Notes under the pieces: generated by a model
The model's database searches: none
Seen by the model: the letters and a program-made list of their open reading frames with translations, nothing else
Told to the model about the DNA's origin: nothing
Position numbers and translations under genes: made by a program
NCBI RefSeq assembly: GCF_011752565.1
Contig: NZ_VWXK01000003.1
Span: 247,870 to 311,869, forward strand
DNA: 64,000 nt
Reading direction: 5' to 3'
From: Pantoea sp. Ap-967
GTDB taxonomy: Bacteria; Pseudomonadota; Gammaproteobacteria; Pseudomonadales; Pseudomonadaceae
Part shown: positions 45,258 through 54,929 of the stretch, one piece after another
Numbering within the stretch: the stretch's first letter is position 1
Layout: the number at the start of each line of letters is the position of its first letter

Positions 45258-46700
45258 TCAGGCGTCGCAACGACCGTATTTGTCCTCGAAGCGGACGATG
45301 TCGTCTTCGCCGAGGTAGTCGCCGCTCTGCACTTCGATCAGGACCAGGTCTATGACACCTGGATTTTGCAAACGGTGCTTGTGGCCGGCACGAATGAAGG
45401 TGGATTCGTTGGTGTTGAGCATCAGCTCCTGGTCGTCATTGACCACCACGGCCATGCCGCTGACCACAATCCAGTGCTCGCTGCGGTGGTGATGCATCTG
45501 CAGCGACAGCGACGCCTTGGGCTTGACCACGATGCGCTTGATCTTGAAACGCTCGCCGTCTTCCAGGGTGGTGTAGGTGCCCCACGGGCGGTGCACCGTC
45601 TGGTGCAGCATGTGGGCTGCGTGGCCGTCGGTTTTCAGGCGCTTGACGATGTGCTTGACGTCCTGGGCGTGGTCCTTGTGGGCGATCAGCAGGGCGTCGG
45701 GGGTATCGACCACCAGCAGGTCCTGCACGCCAACCAGGGCCGCCAGGCGGTCTTCGGTGCTGACATAGTTGTTGCTGGCGCCGTAGGCCATCACTTCGCC
45801 TTCAAAGCGGTTGCCGTGCTCGTCGGGCGGGGTCAGTTCGCTGACGGCGTTCCACGAGCCGATGTCGCTCCAGCCGATGTCGCACGGAATGGTCGCGACC
45901 TTGCGCGAGCGCTCCATCAGCGCGTAGTCGATGGAGATGTCCGGCACCTGGGCAAAGCTGTCGGCGTCCAGCGACAGGCAGCTGTAGCCTTTTGAGGTGG
46001 CGCGGCGCGAGCTTTGCAGGGTGTGCTCGACGGCTTCGAGCACATCCGGGGCGTGGGCCTTGAACTCTTCGAGCACGGCGCCGACCTGGAAGCAGAACAT
46101 GCCGGCGTTCCAGAAGTAGTTGCCGGCCGCCACGTAGGATTCGGCAGTTTTCTGGTCAGGTTTTTCGACGAAGCGCTCAACCTTGAGGCCACCTTCGAGC
46201 TTGCCGGCAGCGGCTGCCTCGATGTAGCCGAAACCGGTTTCCGGGTACTGCGGCTTGATACCGAAGGTTACCAGCCAGCCCTGCCCGGCCAGGTTCACGG
46301 CCTTGGCCACGGCATCGGCGAAAGCGGTTTCGTCCTGGATCAAGTGGTCGGCGGCCAGTACCAGCATGTAGGCCTGCGCGCCGTGGGTCTGCTGCAGTTG
46401 CAGTGCGGCGGCGGCTACGGCGGCAGCGGTGTTGCGGCCGAACGGCTCAAGGATGTAGCCCTGGGCGTGGCCCTGGGTATTGATGGTGCGGTACTCGTCT
46501 TCGGTCTTGAACAGAAGCTCACGGTTGGTAACGGTCAGCACCTCAACCACACCGTCCAGGCGTGCGGCGCGCTGGAAGGTCTTCTGGATGAGGTTTTGCC
46601 CGTCCGGCAGGGTCATGAACGGCTTTGGGTGAGCCTCACGGGACACTGGCCACAAACGGCTACCAACGCCACCAGAAAGAATTACCGGGATCAATTCCAT
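45258..46700 (-). CDS. wbpW: Bifunctional mannose-1-phosphate guanylyltransferase/mannose-6-phosphate isomerase
   Basis: 480 residues. The N-terminal nucleotidyltransferase has [20 protein letters not shown] and [13 protein letters not shown]. The C-terminal cupin isomerase has [20 protein letters not shown] and [16 protein letters not shown]. It performs the first and last steps to GDP-mannose. First gene of the minus-strand operon that continues with manB, wzm, wzt, the methyltransferase and the glycosyltransferase. The symbol follows the P. aeruginosa CPA gene; algA/manC-type paralogues elsewhere are possible. The start at 46700 gives the family-standard N terminus. Confidence 0.93.
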   Translation of the reverse strand: MELIPVILSGGVGSRLWPVSREAHPKPFMTLPDGQNLIQKTFQRAARLDGVVEVLTVTNRELLFKTEDEYRTINTQGHAQGYILEPFGRNTAAAVAAAALQLQQTHGAQAYMLVLAADHLIQDETAFADAVAKAVNLAGQGWLVTFGIKPQYPETGFGYIEAAAAGKLEGGLKVERFVEKPDQKTAESYVAAGNYFWNAGMFCFQVGAVLEEFKAHAPDVLEAVEHTLQSSRRATSKGYSCLSLDADSFAQVPDISIDYALMERSRKVATIPCDIGWSDIGSWNAVSELTPPDEHGNRFEGEVMAYGASNNYVSTEDRLAALVGVQDLLVVDTPDALLIAHKDHAQDVKHIVKRLKTDGHAAHMLHQTVHRPWGTYTTLEDGERFKIKRIVVKPKASLSLQMHHHRSEHWIVVSGMAVVVNDDQELMLNTNESTFIRAGHKHRLQNPGVIDLVLIEVQSGDYLGEDDIVRFEDKYGRCDA

Positions 46701-47025
46701 AATCGAGTCCTTAACGGCCACTTGAAGTTTTCAACCTTCAGGGAACCTGCATGTGTCTTATATCTGACCGCTGCCGCGACAGCCGCAACAGCGCTTAAAT
46801 TTACGCGCCCAGCGTGTGAATTCCCTGGCCATCCATAGGCTCAAGACGCAAGCTTCGGCCAGTAGAATACCAGAGATTTTTCCCTGTAGCTTGGTGGCGG
46901 AAGATGCGCCAATCGCGGCTTCGCCGTGTAAAGAAAGGCAAATTGCCAGCACTTGTAACCGCCACGAAACACTTCGTGGCGGGTATAAGACAGCAGTGTT
47001 TGTCAATGTTCAGTGAAAGGCCTAC
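46701..47025. other. Promoter region of the wbpW operon
   Basis: This 325-base region lies upstream of wbpW and just downstream of the MBL gene. It contains the perfect hairpin described at 46959-46982 and, on the minus strand, TTGACA at 47001-47006. No real gene is visible; short frames on either strand lack coding character. Confidence 0.55.
46959..46982. promoter_or_regulatory. Perfect 10-base inverted repeat upstream of wbpW
   Basis: CCGCCACGAA and TTCGTGGCGG flank ACAC. On the minus strand it directly follows TTGACA and TTATACC (spacing only 13 bases), about 260 bases before the wbpW ATG. It could be an operator overlapping the transcription start, a leader hairpin, or a terminator remnant of the MBL gene; a T-run is missing. 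Confidence 0.45.
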
Positions 47026-48474
47026 CTATTGGGCAATTAAAATGTCCGCCGGTCGATTCAGTTGCCCCAGCCGAAGCGCCAACGCCTGCTTCAAGGCTAC
47101 TTTCGCCTTGGGCGCCCCATGCACGAGAACGATCTTCTCTGGGCCATGGAATATACCTTCAACGAACGTTACCAAGCCCACCTGATCGGCATGCCCCGAA
47201 TAACCACCCATTGAGATCACTTTTGCGCGGATCTCTTGCAGCTGCCCATCCAGGTCAATGTGCACGAAGCCTTCGGCGCCTTCACTGGCCTGAATCACGG
47301 CGCCGGGCGTGCCCTTGGCCTGGTAACCGACGAACATCACTTCATGGCGCGGGTCACCCAGCATGGCCTTGAGGTAGTTGACGATGCGCCCACCGGAGCA
47401 CATGCCGTTGCCAGCAATGACGATCGCCGGCCTGCCGGTGCTTTTCAGGTAGTTGACCACCTGCTGGTGCCGGGCATGGGTATCGACGCTCAGCAGTTGG
47501 GCAAAGCCGAGCGGCGCCCTGCCCTCGCCCAGGCGCTGTTGGGCATCGTCATTCCAGAAGGCATGCAGCTCGCCGTAAACCTGGGTGATGCGCTGCGCCA
47601 GTGGCGAATCGAGGATGATCGGCAAGCGGGACCAGTCCGTGAACTTCAGTGGGTCTGCCAGGGGATCGAGCACTTTCCCTTGGGCCAGCTGCTTGCGGTG
47701 CAGGATGTCTTCAAGCTCGTACAGCAGCTCTTGGGTACGCCCCAGGCTGAACGCTGGAATCAGCAAGGTGCCGCTGTCGGCCAGGGCGCGATCGATGGCG
47801 GCTTCCAGGCGTGCCAGGCGATCGCTGCGCCCGGCGTGCAGGCGGTCACCGTAGGTGCTCTCCAGTACCAGGATATCGGCGCGCTCCGGCGGCTGCGGTG
47901 CCCGCAACAACGGGTTGCAGGGCGCCCCCAGGTCGCCCGAGAACACCACCCGAGTGCTGCTGGCGGCGCCCGGGTAACCCACATCGCATTCCACATAGGC
48001 TGAACCGAGCAGATGGCCGGCGCGCTGCAAGCGCACGGTGCAACTGACACCCGCCCCTTCGACCACAGGGTGCCACTGACCAAATGGCACCGCCACGATC
48101 AGCCGCTGCAGCAGCGCAAGGTAGCGGTCGACCTGTACCGGGTCGGCGCTGATACCCAGCTTGTAGGCATCTTCCAGCACCAGGGGTAACAGCCTGGCAG
48201 AGGGCTCGCTGCACAGGATGGGGCCGCGAAAGCCGGCAGCCAGCAAGGCCGGAATGCGGCCTACGTGGTCGAGGTGAACGTGGGTGACGACGAGTGCCTG
48301 GATGCCAGCAATATCAAAGCCGATGGGCGCAGTTTCGCTGCCTGGCGTGGCATCAGCGCCTTGTTCCAGGCCGCAATCGACCAACAAGCTGGTGGCCGCA
48401 TCGAGATGCAATTGGTGGCACGAACCGGTGACGCCGCGGGTGCCGCCATGGTGGGAAAGGCTGGGGAAACTCAT
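47026..48474 (-). CDS. MBL-fold metallo-hydrolase with beta-CASP and RNA-specificity domains
   Basis: 482 residues. The metal-binding motif THVHLDHVG is at residues 64-72, and further histidines of the family occur in SAYVECDVGYPG, FSGDLGAPCN and GGYSGHADQ. The beta-CASP insert has LIPAFSLGRTQELL, and MCSGGRIVNYLK is typical of the RNase J/CPSF-73-like proteins. Such proteins act as ribonucleases or as putative RNA-processing factors, but no activity is proven for this subgroup. The ATG at 48474 was preferred to a GTG nine bases earlier. Not part of the polysaccharide operon, though it lies next to it on the same strand. Confidence 0.85.
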   Translation of the reverse strand: MSFPSLSHHGGTRGVTGSCHQLHLDAATSLLVDCGLEQGADATPGSETAPIGFDIAGIQALVVTHVHLDHVGRIPALLAAGFRGPILCSEPSARLLPLVLEDAYKLGISADPVQVDRYLALLQRLIVAVPFGQWHPVVEGAGVSCTVRLQRAGHLLGSAYVECDVGYPGAASSTRVVFSGDLGAPCNPLLRAPQPPERADILVLESTYGDRLHAGRSDRLARLEAAIDRALADSGTLLIPAFSLGRTQELLYELEDILHRKQLAQGKVLDPLADPLKFTDWSRLPIILDSPLAQRITQVYGELHAFWNDDAQQRLGEGRAPLGFAQLLSVDTHARHQQVVNYLKSTGRPAIVIAGNGMCSGGRIVNYLKAMLGDPRHEVMFVGYQAKGTPGAVIQASEGAEGFVHIDLDGQLQEIRAKVISMGGYSGHADQVGLVTFVEGIFHGPEKIVLVHGAPKAKVALKQALALRLGQLNRPADILIAQ

Positions 48475-48575
48475 TGGGTGCACGCTCGCCAGGGCCGGAA
48501 GTGGAGCTGCTATTAGCCCACTTTGGCCGAGCTGTGCACAGGTGATGCTTTCCTACTGTGCCGTAGGAATTTTCA

Positions 48576-48839
48576 TCAATTCCCGCTCAAGACTGCCTGT
48601 CGTGCAGAAGCGCGGATCTTGCGCTTGCTGCGCTGCACACCGTAGGCGCCAAGCAGTGGGCCAACGGCAAGGCCCAACACCAAGGCGCAAAGCACAGGCA
48701 CTGCCACCGGCAGTTCCGGGGCCGACCAGCCGAACAGCATCAGTGCCACCGGTTGCTGGTTTTCCAGCACGAAGAACAGCACCACAGCCGCCAACAGCAG
48801 CACGAACAACGCCGCCAAGGCGCGCTTGAGGTTACGCAT
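48576..48839 (-). CDS. LapA-family (DUF1049) small inner-membrane protein
   Basis: Eighty-seven residues with two membrane helices (about 8-26 and 46-68). The pattern FFVLENQQPVALMLFGWS between them is the DUF1049/LapA signature, a protein linked in E. coli to lipopolysaccharide assembly. It is the usual neighbour of ihfB in Pseudomonas and lies 19 bases after it. AAGGAG before the ATG. Confidence 0.88.
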   Translation of the reverse strand: MRNLKRALAALFVLLLAAVVLFFVLENQQPVALMLFGWSAPELPVAVPVLCALVLGLAVGPLLGAYGVQRSKRKIRASARQAVLSGN

Positions 48840-48858
48840 CAGATTGCTCCTTCACGGC

Positions 48859-49155
48859 TTAAAGGTGTTCATGTTCTTCTTCGTTCACCCGGTCACGCAG
48901 TTCTTTACCGGGTTTGAAGTGTGGCACGAACTTGCCTTCCAGCTCCACCGACTGGCCGGTCTTGGGATTGCGCCCAACCCGTGGTGCCCGATAGTGCAGG
49001 GAAAAACTGCCAAAACCACGGATCTCGATGCGATCACCTGTGGCCAGGCATTGGGACATCTGTTCAAGCATGGTCTTGATGGCCAACTCCACGTCCTTGG
49101 ACGAGAGCAGCCCCTGATGGGTGACAATACGTTCGATCAGCTCCGACTTCGTCAT
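48859..49155 (-). CDS. ihfB: Integration host factor subunit beta
   Basis: Ninety-eight residues. DNA-bending HU-family protein; forms a dimer with Ihf[37 protein letters not shown] and [12 protein letters not shown] are diagnostic (the beta-arm tip lies around the last). The genome order rpsA-ihfB-lapA-like is that of the genus; the RAYT gene has landed between rpsA and ihfB. GGGAAAAAT lies before the ATG. Confidence 0.96.
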   Translation of the reverse strand: MTKSELIERIVTHQGLLSSKDVELAIKTMLEQMSQCLATGDRIEIRGFGSFSLHYRAPRVGRNPKTGQSVELEGKFVPHFKPGKELRDRVNEEEHEHL

Positions 49156-49526
49156 ATTTTTCCCTTCGTTATCAAGCAGCTAGATCATTGCTTAATCAGT
49201 TTTTAGCACGCCCGGAGGGATTTGAACAGGGCGGTTCTTGACTTAATAAAAAAATTCAAGATTGGAATGAAAGGAAATATGTGGTGTTTGGGCTGAGATC
49301 GAGCGCCGCCTGCGCGGCGCATCGCGAGCTGCGCTCGCTCCTACGTTTGTTTTGGCCAGTAACGCCGATAAGGGTAAATGTAGGAGCGAGCGCAGCTCGC
49401 GATGCTGCCGCGCAGGCGGCGCTCGACCTCATAGGCGCCATTCACATCCTGAAAACCTGATTACCGCTGCCACTCGAACACCCCGACTACGCTGTGCCAG
49501 GACGTCTCCATTCAAGGATGAATGCA
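49156..49526. other. Intergenic region between ihfB and the RAYT gene
   Basis: About 370 bases containing the ihfB promoter region at the left, and an inverted REP pair (49301-49424) close before the RAYT gene. No open frame with coding character was seen. Confidence 0.6.
49301..49424. repeat. Inverted REP pair of the RAYT-linked class (GTAGGAGCGAGCGCAGCTCGCGATG)
   Basis: GAGCGCCGCCTGCGCGGCGC followed by ATCGCGAGCTGCGCTCGCTCCTACG (49301-49345) is repeated in inverted order at 49379-49424. The central palindrome GAGCGCAGCTC and the GC-rich side hairpin are typical of REPs mobilised by RAYTs. It flanks the RAYT gene on the left. Confidence 0.9.
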
Positions 49527-49982
49527 ATGATCAAAGCCCATGGCAACCGCCTTCGCCACGCCCGCTGCTCGGTACCAGGCAGGCTCTACATGCTGACGAC
49601 CGTTACCCACCAGCGTCGGCCGCTGCTGCGCAACTTCCGCCATGCAAGACTGGTCATCCATCACCTTCGCGAGGCAGAGCAAAGACAGCACTGCCGATCG
49701 CTCGCCTGGGTGGTGATGCCAGATCATGTTCACTGGCTGCTTGAATTGAAAGACACGACACTTGGAACGTTGATGCAACGCTTCAAGTGCCAGTCCAGCC
49801 ATGCATTGCGCAAGGCCGGTGTTGGTGCATCACCCATCTGGCAGGCCGGTTATTACGACCATGCGCTGCGGCGGGATGAGGACGTCGTGAAGATGGCCAG
49901 GTATATCATCGCCAATCCAATCAGGGCGGGGTTGGTGACTAAGGCGGGGGATTATCCGCATTGGGATGCGGTGTGGGTTTGA
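49527..49982 (+). CDS. REP-associated tyrosine transposase (RAYT, Y1 family)
   Basis: 151 residues from the ATG at 49527, which has AAGGA at eight bases; an ATG at 49518 is too close to it. The HUH motif is HVHW in WVVMPDHVHWLLE, and the catalytic tyrosine is in GYYDHALRRDED, followed by ARYIIANPIRAGLV, all RAYT signatures. These proteins are thought to nick and move REP elements. It is bordered by REPs at 49301-49424 and 49987-50030 of one class, so the cognate pair is visible. Its presence separates rpsA from ihfB. Length is normal for the group and the frame is intact. Confidence 0.93.
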   Translation: MIKAHGNRLRHARCSVPGRLYMLTTVTHQRRPLLRNFRHARLVIHHLREAEQRQHCRSLAWVVMPDHVHWLLELKDTTLGTLMQRFKCQSSHALRKAGVGASPIWQAGYYDHALRRDEDVVKMARYIIANPIRAGLVTKAGDYPHWDAVWV

Positions 49983-49986
49983 GATG

Positions 49987-50030
49987 GGGCGCCGCTTTGC
50001 GGCGCATCTCGAGCTGCGCTCGCTCCTACC
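49987..50030. repeat. REP copy downstream of the RAYT gene
   Basis: GGCGCCGCTTTGCGGCGCATCTCGAGCTGCGCTCGCTCCTACC, same class as at 49301-49424, ending before the terminator shared with rpsA. Confidence 0.88.
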
Positions 50031-50046
50031 GGGTTTGCGTAGGCAC

Positions 50047-50079
50047 AAAAAAAGGGTGGCCCGAAGGCCACCCTTTTTT
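50047..50079. terminator. Bidirectional terminator between RAYT and rpsA
   Basis: GGGTGGCC-CGAA-GGCCACCC (50054-50073) with AAAAAAA on the left and TTTTTT on the right. It ends rpsA (minus strand) and can also end the RAYT transcript. Confidence 0.95.
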
Positions 50080-50095
50080 ACCGATCAAACAGAAC

Positions 50096-51772
50096 TTAGT
50101 TCTGCTTGGCCATAGCTTCGCGCAGCAGCGCGGCCATGGTGGTGTCGGCAGCCGCTTCCGGAGCGTTTTTCAGGCTCTGGATGGCTTCACGCTCTTCAGC
50201 GTCGTCTTTCGACTTGATCGACAGGCTGATCACGCGCGACTTGCGGTCAACGCTGATGATCTTGGCTTCGATCTCTTCGCCTTCCTTCAGAACGTTACGC
50301 GCGTCTTCAACGCGGTCACGGCTGATTTCGGAAGCTTTCAGAGTGGCTTCGATGTCGTCGGCCAGGGTGATGATGGCGCCTTTGGCGTCAACTTCTTTCA
50401 CGATGCCCTTGACGATAGCGCCCTTGTCGTTGACAGCAACGAAGTTGGAGAACGGATCGTCTTCCAGCTGCTTGATGCCCAGGGAGATGCGCTCGCGCTC
50501 TGGGTCAACCGACAGGATGACGGTTTCCAGCTCGTCGCCCTTCTTGAAACGACGTACGGCTTCTTCGCCGGTTTCGTTCCAGGAGATGTCGGACAGGTGA
50601 ACCAGGCCGTCGATGCCGCCGTCCAGGCCGATGAAGATACCGAAGTCGGTGATCGACTTGATGGTACCGGTGATCTTGTCACCCTTGTTGAACTGGCCGG
50701 AGAAGTCTTCCCATGGGTTGGACTTGCACTGCTTGATGCCCAGGGAGATACGACGACGCTCTTCGTCGATGTCCAGAACCATAACTTCCACTTCGTCGCC
50801 AACCTGAACGACTTTCGACGGGTGGATGTTTTTGTTGGTCCAGTCCATTTCGGAAACGTGTACCAGACCTTCAACGCCTTCTTCCAGCTCAGCGAAGCAG
50901 CCGTAGTCGGTCAGGTTGGTAACGCGAGCCTGTACGCGAGTACCTTCTGGGTAGCGCGAAGTGATAGCAACCCACGGATCTTCGCCCATCTGCTTCAGAC
51001 CCAGCGAAACGCGGTTGCGCTCACGGTCGAACTTCAGAACGCGTACGTCGACTTCGTCGCCAACGTTAACGATTTCCGATGGGTGCTTGATGCGCTTCCA
51101 AGCCATGTCGGTGATGTGCAGCAGGCCGTCGATACCGCCCAGGTCCACGAATGCGCCGTAGTCGGTGAGGTTCTTGACGATACCTTTGACTTGCTGGCCT
51201 TCCTGCAGGGTTTCCAGCAGGGCTTCGCGCTCGGCGGAGTTCTCGGCTTCCAGCACGCTGCGACGGGAAACGACAACGTTGTTGCGCTTCTGGTCCAGCT
51301 TGATGACCTTGAATTCCAGCTCTTTGCCTTCCAGGTGGGTGGTGTCGCGCACTGGGCGGACATCAACCAGGGAGCCCGGCAGGAACGCACGGATGCCGTT
51401 AACGTCGACAGTGAAGCCGCCCTTAACCTTACCGTTGATAACGCCCTTGACCACTTCTTCGGCGGCGAAAGCTGCTTCCAGAACAATCCAGCACTCGGCG
51501 CGCTTGGCTTTTTCACGGGACAGCTTGGTTTCGCCAAAGCCGTCTTCGACCGCGTCCAGCGCAACGTGAACTTCGTCACCGACCTTGATGGTCAGCTCGC
51601 CAGCTTCGTTGTAGAACTGCTCGAGCGGGATGACGCCCTCGGACTTCAGGCCAGCGTGTACGGTAACCCAGTCGCCGTCGATGTCGACAACGATACCGGA
51701 GATGATGGCACCCGGCTGAAGATTGAGGGTTTTCAGGCTTTCTTCAAAGAGTTCTGCAAAGCTTTCGCTCAT
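50096..51772 (-). CDS. rpsA: 30S ribosomal protein S1
   Basis: 558 residues. RNA-binding protein of the small subunit needed for translation initiation on most messages. It consists of six OB-fold S1 repeats, the later ones marked by GVKQ/GLKQ-type ends ([30 protein letters not shown]). The N terminus [14 protein letters not shown] is conserved. AGGAATTAAAATG gives a good ribosome site; the longer open frame upstream is rejected. A leader with hairpins lies upstream (see 51791-51831). Confidence 0.98.
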   Translation of the reverse strand: MSESFAELFEESLKTLNLQPGAIISGIVVDIDGDWVTVHAGLKSEGVIPLEQFYNEAGELTIKVGDEVHVALDAVEDGFGETKLSREKAKRAECWIVLEAAFAAEEVVKGVINGKVKGGFTVDVNGIRAFLPGSLVDVRPVRDTTHLEGKELEFKVIKLDQKRNNVVVSRRSVLEAENSAEREALLETLQEGQQVKGIVKNLTDYGAFVDLGGIDGLLHITDMAWKRIKHPSEIVNVGDEVDVRVLKFDRERNRVSLGLKQMGEDPWVAITSRYPEGTRVQARVTNLTDYGCFAELEEGVEGLVHVSEMDWTNKNIHPSKVVQVGDEVEVMVLDIDEERRRISLGIKQCKSNPWEDFSGQFNKGDKITGTIKSITDFGIFIGLDGGIDGLVHLSDISWNETGEEAVRRFKKGDELETVILSVDPERERISLGIKQLEDDPFSNFVAVNDKGAIVKGIVKEVDAKGAIITLADDIEATLKASEISRDRVEDARNVLKEGEEIEAKIISVDRKSRVISLSIKSKDDAEEREAIQSLKNAPEAAADTTMAALLREAMAKQN

Positions 51773-51790
51773 TTTAATTCCTGTAGATTC

Positions 51791-51831
51791 GGGCGAAACA
51801 AACGCCCCTCGCCACATTCCAGACAATGTGG
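51791..51831 (-). promoter_or_regulatory. Hairpins in the rpsA leader
   Basis: On the minus strand CCACATT-GTCTGG-AATGTGG (51812-51831) and GGGCG-TTTGTTT-CGCCC (51791-51807) lie 20 to 60 bases before the ATG. The first loop ends in GG next to A, giving a GGA element. In E. coli, S1 represses its own message through hairpins with GGA. Such regulation here is inference. Confidence 0.5.
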
Positions 51832-51847
51832 GTTTGTTTTAAGTAAA

Positions 51848-51890
51848 GGAAAGCCGGCAGGACGTTGACTGGTGCCCCTGCCTGCTTTCC
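51848..51890 (-). terminator. Attenuator-like hairpin between cmk and rpsA
   Basis: GGAAAGCAGGCAGG and CCTGCCGGCTTTCC (on the minus strand) form a 14-base stem with one mismatch, followed by TTTACTTAAAAC. It may end part of the cmk transcription so that rpsA depends on its own promoter. Confidence 0.55.
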
Positions 51891-51896
51891 TGGCTA

Positions 51897-52583
51897 TCAC
51901 AGCAAGTCGCGCTGGGCGAGCTCGCTTCTGATACGTTGCAGCACCTGCTCGATGGACAACTCGGTAGAGTCCAGCTGAATGGCGTCGGCCGCTGGTTTCA
52001 GCGGGGCCACTGCGCGCTGGGTGTCGCGCTCATCACGCGCACGAATCTCATCTAGCAGACTCGACAGACTAACATCTTCACCCTTGCCCTTCAACTGCAG
52101 GTAGCGGCGACGGGCACGCTCCTCGGCGCTGGCGGTCAGGAACACCTTCAGCGGCGCATCGGGGAACACCACGGTGCCCATGTCGCGGCCATCGGCAATC
52201 AGCCCGGGCGCTTCACGGAAGGCGCGCTGGCGCTGCAGCAGCGCTTCGCGCACCGCCGGCAGCGAGGCGACCATCGATGCACCGGCACCGACGGTTTCGG
52301 TGCGGATGACGTTGCTGACATCCTCACCCTCAAGAATGATCTGCTGCAGCTTACCCGGCTCGGCCGCGATGAACTGCACATCCAGATGGGCGGCCAGGGC
52401 CTTGAGCAGTTCTTCGTTGGTCAGGTCGACGCCGTGGTTGCTGGCGTTGAACGCCAGCAACCGGTACAGCGCGCCGGAGTCCAGCAGCTTCCAGCCGAGC
52501 TCGCGGGCCAGCAGCCCGGCGACCGTGCCCTTGCCCGAGCCGCTTGGGCCATCGATGGTGATGACCGGTGCTTGCGAATTCAC
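51897..52583 (-). CDS. cmk: Cytidylate kinase
   Basis: Phosphorylates CMP and dCMP. About 228 residues from the GTG at 52583, which overlaps the aroA stop (GTGA). [19 protein letters not shown] is the P-loop, [13 protein letters not shown] the CMP-binding stretch, and [16 protein letters not shown] the lid region. The frame extends upstream into the fused gene but has no family match there. Order tyrA-aroA, cmk, rpsA is standard in Pseudomonas. Confidence 0.96.
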   Translation of the reverse strand: MNSQAPVITIDGPSGSGKGTVAGLLARELGWKLLDSGALYRLLAFNASNHGVDLTNEELLKALAAHLDVQFIAAEPGKLQQIILEGEDVSNVIRTETVGAGASMVASLPAVREALLQRQRAFREAPGLIADGRDMGTVVFPDAPLKVFLTASAEERARRRYLQLKGKGEDVSLSSLLDEIRARDERDTQRAVAPLKPAADAIQLDSTELSIEQVLQRIRSELAQRDLL

Positions 52584-54820
52584 GACTTGCCCTCTTCGGC
52601 CACGCGGATACCCACGTCGGCACACAGTTTCAGGAAGTTCGGGAACGAGGTGGCGACGTTGGCGCAGTCATGGATGCGGATCGGCGCATTGGCGCGCAGC
52701 GAGGCAACGCTGAAGGCCATGGCGATACGGTGGTCGCCGTGGCCGTGTACTTCACCGCCGCCGATCTGGCCGCCGTCGATGATGATGCCGTCCGGGGTTG
52801 GCTCGCACTTCACGCCCAAGGTGACCAGGCCGTCGGCCATCACCTGGATGCGGTCCGATTCCTTCACCCGCAGCTCTTCGGCGCCACGCAGCACGGTGCG
52901 CCCTTCGGCGCAGGCAGCGGCAACGAACAGCACCGGGAACTCGTCGATGGCCAGCGGTACCAGCTCCTCTGGGATATCGATACCCTTGAGGCGGGCACCG
53001 CGCACGCGCAGGTCCGCCACGGGCTCGCCGCCGACTTCACGCTGGTTCTCCAGGGTGATGTCGCCGCCCATCAGGCGCAGGATGTCGATCACGCCGGTGC
53101 GGGTCGGGTTGATGCCGACGTGCTCAAGCACCAGCTCCGAGCCTTCGGCAATCGAGGCGGCCACCAGGAAGAACGCGGCGGAGGAAATATCCGCAGGCAC
53201 TTCGATGCGGGTGGCGGTCAGTTTGCCGCCAGCTTCCAGCGAGGCCACCGGCCCGTTGGTTTCAACGGCGTAACCGAAGCCGCGCAGCATGCGCTCGGTG
53301 TGGTCACGGGTTGGCGCAGGCTCGGTGACGGTGGTTTTGCCTTCGGCGTACAGGCCGGCCAGCAGCAGGCAGGATTTGACCTGGGCGCTGGCCATCGGCA
53401 GCGTGTAGGTCAGCGCCTTGAGCTTGCTGCCACCACGAATGGTCAGCGGCGGGCGGCCTTCGGGGCCGGTTTCCACCACCGCGCCCATTTCCCGCAGCGG
53501 GTTGGCCACGCGGTTCATCGGGCGCTTGGACAGCGAGGCGTCGCCGGTCATGGTGACGTCGAACGGCTGGCCGGCCAGCAGGCCCGAGAGCAGGCGCATC
53601 GAGGTGCCGGAGTTGCCGACATACAGCGGGCCAGGCGGCGGCTTGAGGCCGTGCAGGCCAACGCCGTGGATGGTCACGCGGCCATGGTTCGGGCCTTCGA
53701 TGACCACACCCATGTCACGGAAGGCCTGCAGGGTCGCCAGGGCGTCCTCGCCTTCGAGGAAGCCTTCGACTTCGGTCGTGCCTTCGGCCAGCGAGCCGAG
53801 CATGATCGAACGGTGGGAAATCGACTTGTCGCCCGGTACGCGGATTCGCCCGGTCAGGCGGCCACCCGGTTGGGCCAGGAAAATCAGATCGTTGGCGTTC
53901 ATAGCGTCCACATAGGCCCGGCGGGCCAGGATTTTACTGAAATGCTCGCGGGCAACACGTGCGCGGGTGAATACTCCCAGCAACTGATGCCCGTCCCCAG
54001 CATCGACCGCGTCGCGCAAGGCGTCGAGGTCGCTGCGAAATGTATCGAGGGTACGCAGGACCGCCTCGCGGTTGGCGAGGAAGATGTCGTGCCACATGGT
54101 CGGATCGCTGCCGGCGATTCGGGTGAAATCGCGGAACCCTCCCGCAGCGTACCGGAAGATGTCGAGGTTTTCATTGCGCTTGGCCAGTGAATCGACCAGG
54201 CCGAAGGCCAGCAGGTGCGGCAGGTGGCTGGTGGCAGCCAGCACTTCGTCATGGCGCTCGACGGGCATGTGCTCGACGTCGGCATCCAGCGCACGCCACA
54301 GGCGATCGACCAGGGCCAGGGCCGCCGGGTCGGTTTCCTCCAGCGGGGTCAGGATTACCTTGTGCCGGCGGAACAAGGTGGCGTTGGCAGCCTCGACCCC
54401 GCTCTGCTCGGAACCGGCGATCGGGTGGCCGGGCACGAAGCGCAGCAGGCGCTGGCCGAACACGGCGCGCGCCTCACGCACGACATTGCCCTTGGCACTG
54501 CCCACATCGGTGATCACGGCATGGCCCAGGTCAAGCTGGGCCAGGTGCGCCAGCACCTTTTCCATGGCCAGGATCGGCACCGCGAGCTGGATTACATCGG
54601 CACCGACGCAGGCGGCGGCGAGGTCGGCTTCGCAGCGGTCGACCACGCCCAGGTCCACGGCCAGCTTGCGCGACGGGGCATCGAGGTCGACACCGACCAC
54701 TTCCCGGCACAGGCCGCTTTCGCGCAGGCCCTTGGCGAAGGAACCGCCGATCAGGCCGAGGCCGACGACGACCAGGCGGTCGATGATTGGTGCGGGTTTG
54801 GTGTTTGCTGCATTTACCAC
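52580..54820 (-). CDS. Fused prephenate dehydrogenase and EPSP synthase (TyrA-AroA)
   Basis: 746 residues. The first 300 carry Tyr[17 protein letters not shown] binds NAD, and ITDVGSAKG and [12 protein letters not shown] are catalytic strands. From about residue 315 follows Aro[35 protein letters not shown], and [13 protein letters not shown] near the C-terminal domain, in the normal order. The protein therefore serves tyrosine synthesis and the common shikimate pathway. This fusion is known in Pseudomonas. In contrast to P. aeruginosa, no hisC2 lies between it and pheA; a short REP-like sequence occupies the gap. It overlaps cmk by four bases. Confidence 0.96.
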   Translation of the reverse strand: MVNAANTKPAPIIDRLVVVGLGLIGGSFAKGLRESGLCREVVGVDLDAPSRKLAVDLGVVDRCEADLAAACVGADVIQLAVPILAMEKVLAHLAQLDLGHAVITDVGSAKGNVVREARAVFGQRLLRFVPGHPIAGSEQSGVEAANATLFRRHKVILTPLEETDPAALALVDRLWRALDADVEHMPVERHDEVLAATSHLPHLLAFGLVDSLAKRNENLDIFRYAAGGFRDFTRIAGSDPTMWHDIFLANREAVLRTLDTFRSDLDALRDAVDAGDGHQLLGVFTRARVAREHFSKILARRAYVDAMNANDLIFLAQPGGRLTGRIRVPGDKSISHRSIMLGSLAEGTTEVEGFLEGEDALATLQAFRDMGVVIEGPNHGRVTIHGVGLHGLKPPPGPLYVGNSGTSMRLLSGLLAGQPFDVTMTGDASLSKRPMNRVANPLREMGAVVETGPEGRPPLTIRGGSKLKALTYTLPMASAQVKSCLLLAGLYAEGKTTVTEPAPTRDHTERMLRGFGYAVETNGPVASLEAGGKLTATRIEVPADISSAAFFLVAASIAEGSELVLEHVGINPTRTGVIDILRLMGGDITLENQREVGGEPVADLRVRGARLKGIDIPEELVPLAIDEFPVLFVAAACAEGRTVLRGAEELRVKESDRIQVMADGLVTLGVKCEPTPDGIIIDGGQIGGGEVHGHGDHRIAMAFSVASLRANAPIRIHDCANVATSFPNFLKLCADVGIRVAEEGKS

Positions 54821-54850
54821 TGGTGCGAACCCTGTTCAGAAATCTGGGCA

Positions 54851-54918
54851 GTTTGTGAGGCCGATTGGGGCGGCTTTGCCGCCCATCGCGACTTAACAGT
54901 CGCTCCTACATGCGCCCC
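54851..54918. repeat. Degenerate REP-like sequence between pheA and tyrA-aroA
   Basis: GGGGCGGCTTTGCCGCCCATCGCGAC ... GTCGCTCCTACATGCG. It has the side hairpin and the GCTCCTAC end of REPs, but the core palindrome is altered. It sits where other pseudomonads have hisC2. Confidence 0.55.
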
Positions 54919-54929
54919 GAGGCCTTGAA

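Noticed and set aside
49961..51868. A long plus-strand frame over rpsA
   Set aside because: Shadow frame; rpsA is complete on the minus strand, and the frame runs through the terminator at 50047-50079.
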